A model generated the notes under the pieces. That model saw nothing but the letters and a program-made list of their open reading frames with translations, ran no database searches and was not told the DNA's origin. Positions 6,209-10,373 of a stretch of 10,373 nt of DNA are shown piece after piece. The DNA comes from Spirochaetaceae bacterium (GTDB lineage Bacteria; Spirochaetota; Spirochaetia; Treponematales; Breznakiellaceae), in NCBI GenBank assembly GCA_031265635.1, contig JAISCK010000086.1:1-10373 (forward strand), in the 5' to 3' direction. Made by a program: the position numbers and the translations under genes. Numbering within the stretch: position 1 is the stretch's first letter; each line of letters begins with the position of its first letter.

Positions 6209-7270
6209 ATGGCTAACGACGGAACGAATCTTGAGATTCTCTCCACCCGTTCTGGTTTTAATTCGGCTGTCAGACAGATCAAAAAAACTATAGGCGTGGT
6301 GGATGCCATCGGAAATACTAAAAACCTTGGCGATACTTTGTTTGAACTGGGCGATGAAGATCTTTCAGGCGAAAGAGCGGCCCTGCTTTTACGCATGATT
6401 CTGGTGGATAAAATGGGTTACAGAACGGTTTCTTCCAACCTGAAATCCGTGGTCGCCGAACCTTCGGCATTGGCCGGGGAATTTTCCAAATGGAAGGGCG
6501 TTGATCTTATTGTGGCGTATCATCATCCCGAAATGGGACTTTTAGTCGCCAATCCGAAAAACGCCGAGGAACTGTCCGGCCTTGGACAGCTTCGCAAACG
6601 GGAACTTCTTGTGGTATACGCCGGAAAAGGCGGCGCCCCGGCTGACGAAACCTGTAGTACGGCCGCTGAAATCGCGGCAAGCCTCTTTGAGGGCGCGAAG
6701 GTAAAGGCGCCCCCGGCGCTGCTGCGGGGAAATTTTGCGGTCAAAAAACTCAAGAAGGCGGCGGAGGCTCCCGAAAAGGCTCCCAAACGGGGGCGCAAGG
6801 CCGTAAAGGCTCCCAAAGCCCCGGCGCGGGGCAGGGCACGGGGACGCCCCCGGCCTCCGGCTCCGGCGCCTGAGGCGCAGCGCATCGCCGCCCCGGTGGT
6901 AACCGCTTCGGCGCCGCCGGTAACGGCTCCCAAGGGCCCGGTCAAGATGACCCCCCGTTACGCCGTGGTGGTGCAGAACGAACTTTTCCATAACGGGAAT
7001 GTTGAAGCCTGGAAGCGCATTGTGGCAAGTTACAAAGCAAAATACCCTCAGCTTGAAGTGTTCATCTACTATGACGGGGAACGTATCCTCGATATTAACT
7101 CTCTCTTTAAATGGGGTAAGGTCAAACACGGCAGCGCCATAGAATTTGCCGTGGCCGGAAACGACATTAAGGATGTAGCCAAACTACAGCGTTATCTTGC
7201 CCAGGGGGCAAGCAATATGTTTGAGGCCTTCCTTCACGGGCCGGTAAACAACGTATTAAAGCTCTTCTAA
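6209..7270 (+). CDS. Three-part protein: unknown N-domain, AT-hook-like linker, HPr-like C-domain
   Basis: A 353-residue soluble protein that I do not recognise as a named family. Residues 1 to about 180 form an alpha/beta domain of unknown function (for example WKGVDLIVAYHHPEMGLLVA and RKRELLVVYAGKG). Residues about 183-247 are a Lys/Arg/Ala/Pro linker with PKRGRKA and ARGRPRPP, the second close to an AT-hook core (RGRP). Residues about 250-335 follow the HPr fold in order: strand YAVVVQNE, helix 265-280, strand LEVFIYYDG, strand RILDI, helix NSLFK, strand AIEFAVAG, helix DIKDVAKLQRYL. SLFK is identical to E. coli HPr, and S298 falls at HPr Ser46. No His-x-Arg-Pro sits before the first helix; H261 is the nearest histidine. 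The ribosome site GGGAGGG (6193-6199) is 9 bases before the ATG. The next gene begins 12 bp after the stop and its ribosome site overlaps that stop, so the two are probably translated together. The function of the whole protein is unknown. Confidence 0.85.
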   Translation: MANDGTNLEILSTRSGFNSAVRQIKKTIGVVDAIGNTKNLGDTLFELGDEDLSGERAALLLRMILVDKMGYRTVSSNLKSVVAEPSALAGEFSKWKGVDLIVAYHHPEMGLLVANPKNAEELSGLGQLRKRELLVVYAGKGGAPADETCSTAAEIAASLFEGAKVKAPPALLRGNFAVKKLKKAAEAPEKAPKRGRKAVKAPKAPARGRARGRPRPPAPAPEAQRIAAPVVTASAPPVTAPKGPVKMTPRYAVVVQNELFHNGNVEAWKRIVASYKAKYPQLEVFIYYDGERILDINSLFKWGKVKHGSAIEFAVAGNDIKDVAKLQRYLAQGASNMFEAFLHGPVNNVLKLF

Positions 7271-7282
7271 AGGACAGTAAAT

Positions 7283-9964
7283 ATGGATAGTAGAATACAT
7301 TTTTTCAGCCAAATAGATGTGATTCCCAAATCCGTGGAACCGGAACTGCTGGGTATCCGGGGCCGTCAGGCCAATGAATTCGCCGAACTGGGATTTCCCA
7401 TACTTCCCGGATTCATTCTGGATACTGAAATAGCCAGCGGGATACAGATGGACGCCGTAAAAAAGGATGTCAGGGCGCTCCTTGATAAATGCGCTTCCAA
7501 GGTAGGAAAGAAATTCGGCGATAAAGACAACCCCCTGCTTCTCAAGGTGGTTATATCCAGCAACCTGGCGGTAACCACGTATCCCACCCTGCATAACTTC
7601 GGCCTGGTGCGTCCCACCATAGACGGTTTTGCCAAATGGGTGGGCAAGGACTTTGCCGCCCATGAAGTACTCTTTCTGGTCCGGGGCATGCTCAAGATTG
7701 AAGAGCGCATCAAGGAACTTGAGGACAAGGCCAAGGAACAGAACGAAATCAGGGGCCGGATCAAATTTCTTGACCGCGCCCTGGGCATTACCGGGCCTTC
7801 CAACGAACTTGGGGCCAAGGAAAAGCCGGTTAAGATTGACAAGAGCGCCGAAGCCTACATGGACGAGTACTCAGGATTCTTTCCCGACGGCTTTTTTGAC
7901 AGCGCCGAAAACCAGGTACTCATCACCTTAAATGAAATTTCGAAAATGTTGCAGATGGATGAGCAGAATGACCGCGACACGGCCCTTATGATACAGCCCA
8001 TGGTATACGGCAATTACGGCAAAGATTCCTGTTCGGGGGATTTTTTCAGCCGCAATGTAGTTACCGGAGACAAGCATCTCCAGGGCCAGTTCTACCGGGG
8101 GAAATTTAACGAAAGCGACGCCCAGGGCCAGAATATCGACAAAATAGGGCCCACCCATCTTAAGCAGCTTGAAAAAATCGCCTGGACCCTGGAAGACAGG
8201 TTTAAGGAAATACGCCAGGTCCGCTTTACCGTCGAAAACGGCAAGCTCTGGCTTATTGAACAGCGCCTTATAGACCAGAAATCGACGCAGGCGGACATCA
8301 AGCTCCTTCTTGACCTTGCCAAACGCAAGATTGTTTCCAACGCCGACGTGGTAAAAGCCATAGAACCCCTGAGGCTTAACGAAATCCTCCACCCTGTTAT
8401 CAATCCCGCTTCGGTCAAGGGGTTCAAGAGCTGGAAGGGCGGCATAGCCGGCGCTCCCGGCGCGGCCATAGGCAGGGTGTATTTCAGCACCGACGCCCTT
8501 CTTGAGGCCCGCAAACAGGCCATAGCCAAGGGCGAGGATACCGACTTCATCCTGGTGCTGATTTCTTCCTTTGCCGAGGATGTCAAGGCCATAGAGGTTT
8601 CCACCGGGGTGCTTACCGCGGAAGGCGGTTTCTCCGCCCACGCGTCGGTAGTGGCCCGCCAGTACGGCAAGGTATCCCTTGTCGCCCCGGCGCTCAGGAT
8701 AACCGGCAAAAAGGCCGTCCTGGGGAACTTCGTTTTTTCCGAGGGGGACTATGTAACCATAGTCGTGCCTTTCTACGGAGAGAGCAGCGTATACCTGGGA
8801 ACCGCCCAGCTCATTGAGCCTGATCCAAAAGAATCCGGGCTTCTTGATTTTATCGCCTTGAGCAAGAGCTTCCTCAAAGCCTTCCATGTGCGGGCCAATG
8901 CCGAAACCCCCAGGGACGCGGCCCTGGCCCTGTCCTTCGGGGCGGATGGCATAGGGCTCTGCCGTACCGAACACATGTTCTTCCAGGCGGACAGGATCAA
9001 CGTATTCAGGGAAATGCTGCTTTCCGATTCTCCCAAAGAAAGAAAAAAATCCCTGGACAAGATTCAGGTCATGCAGCGCAACGACTTTTACGGGATTCTC
9101 AAAGTTATGGCCGGCAAGGAAGTTACCATACGGCTCCTTGATTCACCCCTCCATGAATTTATGCCCCATAATGACGACGAGTTAAAGGCGTATTTAAGCT
9201 ATGTCGGAAAGGCAAAGAAGACCAGGCCGTCAAAGGCGGCGGTTCTTGCCCGGATTGACGCCCTGCATGAGTTTAACCCCATGCTGGGACACCGGGGCTG
9301 CCGTATAGCGGTCTCCTATCCTGAAATCTACGCCATGCAGATCAAGGCCATCTTTGAGGCCGCCTACAAGCTCAGGCAGGAAAAAATCGACGTCAGACCC
9401 GAAATCATGATACCCATAGTGATGAACGCTTCGGAACTCAAGCTCATCGCCTACGGCAAAAAGATCGAAGGTTCAAGCTATACGGGTATTGTGGACATAG
9501 AGGAGGAACTCCGGAAATCCAAAAAGGCAAAACCCGTCGAGTACCAGATAGGCACCATGATAGAGCTTCCGGCGGCGGCGCTCGGAGCCGGGGAAATAGC
9601 CAAGTACGGCCGTTTCTTCAGTTTCGGGACCAATGACCTGACCCAGACTACGCTGGGCATTTCCCGGGACGACTTTACCGCCTTTATGCCCGACTATACC
9701 CTTTTTGACCTTATCAACGGCAATCCTTTCAGCACCCTGGACTCCAGGGTTATGGAACTCATCGCCCTGGCCGTGGAACGGGGGAGGCTTACCAGGCCCG
9801 ATCTGGTCTGCGGCCTCTGCGGCGAACACGGCGCCAATCCGGGCAATGTGCGCTTCTGTATGGACGCGGGGCTCGACTATGTGTCCTGCTCGCCCTATTC
9901 CGTGCCCATAGCCCTCCTTGCCGTGGTTCAGGCCGAACTGGAAAAGGCCGGAGCGGCGGGCTAA
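7283..9964 (+). CDS. ppdK: PPDK-family PEP-utilising protein with a divergent ATP-grasp domain
   Basis: 893 residues, about the length of bacterial pyruvate,phosphate dikinase, with its three parts in order. N-terminal ATP-grasp-like region, about 1-330: LLGIRGRQANEFAELGFPILPGF and QPMVYGNYGKDS. Swivelling phospho-His domain, about 385-500: GAPGAA and GGFSAHASVVAR, with catalytic His453. PEP/pyruvate barrel, about 530-893: R537 in RANAETP, R561 in GLCRTEHMFF, RLLDSPLHEF, E761, N784/D785 in FGTNDLTQ, GEHG, and C869 in DYVSCSP. PPDK interconverts pyruvate + ATP + Pi with PEP + AMP + PPi. The ATP side is odd: usual GGKG is GIRG (Lys to R26), the VRSG arginine is absent, DMEF reads QVRF (R314), and LQTR reads IEQR (E326). 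PEP chemistry looks intact; ATP use is doubtful. The ribosome site AAAGGA (7269-7274) overlaps the upstream stop. The symbol shows family only; this may not be the glycolytic enzyme. Confidence 0.88.
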   Translation: MDSRIHFFSQIDVIPKSVEPELLGIRGRQANEFAELGFPILPGFILDTEIASGIQMDAVKKDVRALLDKCASKVGKKFGDKDNPLLLKVVISSNLAVTTYPTLHNFGLVRPTIDGFAKWVGKDFAAHEVLFLVRGMLKIEERIKELEDKAKEQNEIRGRIKFLDRALGITGPSNELGAKEKPVKIDKSAEAYMDEYSGFFPDGFFDSAENQVLITLNEISKMLQMDEQNDRDTALMIQPMVYGNYGKDSCSGDFFSRNVVTGDKHLQGQFYRGKFNESDAQGQNIDKIGPTHLKQLEKIAWTLEDRFKEIRQVRFTVENGKLWLIEQRLIDQKSTQADIKLLLDLAKRKIVSNADVVKAIEPLRLNEILHPVINPASVKGFKSWKGGIAGAPGAAIGRVYFSTDALLEARKQAIAKGEDTDFILVLISSFAEDVKAIEVSTGVLTAEGGFSAHASVVARQYGKVSLVAPALRITGKKAVLGNFVFSEGDYVTIVVPFYGESSVYLGTAQLIEPDPKESGLLDFIALSKSFLKAFHVRANAETPRDAALALSFGADGIGLCRTEHMFFQADRINVFREMLLSDSPKERKKSLDKIQVMQRNDFYGILKVMAGKEVTIRLLDSPLHEFMPHNDDELKAYLSYVGKAKKTRPSKAAVLARIDALHEFNPMLGHRGCRIAVSYPEIYAMQIKAIFEAAYKLRQEKIDVRPEIMIPIVMNASELKLIAYGKKIEGSSYTGIVDIEEELRKSKKAKPVEYQIGTMIELPAAALGAGEIAKYGRFFSFGTNDLTQTTLGISRDDFTAFMPDYTLFDLINGNPFSTLDSRVMELIALAVERGRLTRPDLVCGLCGEHGANPGNVRFCMDAGLDYVSCSPYSVPIALLAVVQAELEKAGAAG

Positions 9965-9984
9965 AAGCCCAAGCCCTAAAAACG

Positions 9985-10018
9985 AAGAAGCCCGGACCTG
10001 ATCCGGGCTTCTTTTTTT
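9985..10018. terminator. Intrinsic terminator, probably bidirectional
   Basis: Stem GAAGCCCGGA (9987-9996) with TCCGGGCTTC (10002-10011), 10 perfect pairs, loop CCTGA, then seven T (10012-10018) for the plus strand. On the minus strand the same stem is followed by TTCGTTTTT, so it can also end transcription of the gene at 10047. It separates two convergent genes. Confidence 0.92.
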
Positions 10019-10046
10019 ATCCGCTTTTGTCCGCAGGGAGAACGCC

Positions 10047-10373
10047 TTACTCGGAAACGAAATCCCCTTTGAATCCCATTGTTGTTTTGATGGTTTCGAC
10101 AGTCTGCTTGGAACATTTCTTCGCGTCAATCTGGGGCACATTCGCCTCTTTGTTGTAGGTCTTTTCAAAGAACATCACCAGGGAATCAAATATGTCGGGG
10201 AGATCATAGAAAACCAGGGCAAAGTTTATGCCCGTAGGTTTAAGAATGGTAAAGGACGAGAAGGAAAGCTGGGGCTGTTTGGCTATCATGACCTTGGTCT
10301 GGTTTTTGGCCGCGAAGACATCAAGCTCGCTGAATCTGAGGGGTATCTGCTCATCGGCGCTGCGCACATAGGG
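10047..10373 (-). CDS. Hypothetical protein, C-terminal part, cut by the right window edge
   Basis: The minus-strand frame ends at TAA (10049-10047) and stays open to the edge of the window, reading PYVRSADEQ before the first possible GTG (10367). The true start is therefore probably outside. About 108 residues are visible. They alternate beta-like stretches (FAAKNQTKVMIAKQ, LSFSSFTILK, INFALVFYD) with an amphipathic helix (DIFDSLVMFFEKTYNK) and a charged end (GFKGDFVSE). I see no signal peptide, membrane segment or motif in this part and do not recognise the family. It converges on the PPDK-like gene, sharing the terminator at 9985-10018. The codon pattern and a well-placed shared terminator support it as a real gene. 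Confidence 0.6.
   Translation of the reverse strand, partial: PYVRSADEQIPLRFSELDVFAAKNQTKVMIAKQPQLSFSSFTILKPTGINFALVFYDLPDIFDSLVMFFEKTYNKEANVPQIDAKKCSKQTVETIKTTMGFKGDFVSE

Noticed and set aside
5095..6396. Long minus-strand open frame (433 codons) opposite cfpA
   Set aside because: It runs antisense to a well-recognised gene, crosses the cfpA terminator, and its composition looks like the shadow of biased plus-strand codons. No protein motif is visible.
7928..8974. Minus-strand open frame (348 codons) opposite the PPDK-like gene
   Set aside because: It lies wholly inside conserved PPDK motifs on the plus strand; the translation has no recognisable domain and no ribosome site.
4066..9964. 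Possibility that the region is a mobile or defence island
   Set aside because: No integrase, transposase, flanking repeats or tRNA, and composition is even across genes. The genes look like core treponemal chromosome.
9473..10168. Minus-strand open frame (231 codons) spanning the end of the PPDK-like gene and the terminator
   Set aside because: It overlaps conserved PPDK residues, the intrinsic terminator and the better-supported gene at 10047; shadow frame.

Overview
The window looks like chromosomal DNA from a spirochaete of the Treponema lineage. The best marker is a full-length cytoplasmic filament protein gene (cfpA, 4066-6135), a family I know only from treponemes. Its neighbours agree: a pallilysin-type (Tp0751-like) protein, a small exported VWA-like (Tp0750-like) protein, and a pyruvate,phosphate dikinase (PPDK) family protein. 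From memory, T. pallidum has its relatives of these genes in the same neighbourhood (about tp0746 to tp0751). I could not check this. The DNA is fairly GC-rich, with AT-rich islands only at promoters, which fits T. pallidum or insect-gut treponemes. Species cannot be decided. I see no mobile element, phage gene, CRISPR array, tRNA or rRNA.

Layout. (1) 1-723, plus strand: 3' part of a gene for a helical-repeat plus SPOR-domain protein, cut by the left edge. (2) 726-3805, minus strand: a three-gene envelope operon, read right to left as VWA-like exported protein, DHH/DHHA1 phosphoesterase, and membrane-anchored pallilysin-like protein. It ends 2 bp from the convergent SPOR gene, with no terminator between. 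(3) 3806-4065: a divergent promoter region with a promoter for each side, a long GC-rich hairpin in the middle and a perfect short palindrome at the start of the cfpA leader. (4) 4066-9964, plus strand: cfpA, a strong terminator, then a two-gene unit of a 353-residue three-part protein and an 893-residue PPDK-family protein. A second, apparently bidirectional terminator follows. (5) 10047-10373, minus strand: 3' end of an unrecognised gene cut by the right edge.

The most interesting part is 6209-9964. The PPDK-family protein keeps the phospho-histidine domain and the PEP/pyruvate barrel with its catalytic residues. However, residues aligned with the ATP-handling positions of the N-terminal ATP-grasp domain are replaced, including an apparent Glu to Arg change. 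The protein encoded just upstream ends in a domain whose strand and helix order matches HPr, including a serine at the HPr Ser46 position, but without a clear His-x-Arg. PEP-utilising enzymes and HPr are classical phosphotransfer partners. The pair may therefore be a PEP-driven phosphorelay or sensor rather than a glycolytic enzyme with a bystander. The HPr-like protein has an AT-hook-like basic linker, and CfpA has a basic Gly-Arg-Lys tail, so the system may also touch DNA or the filament. That last link is inference only.
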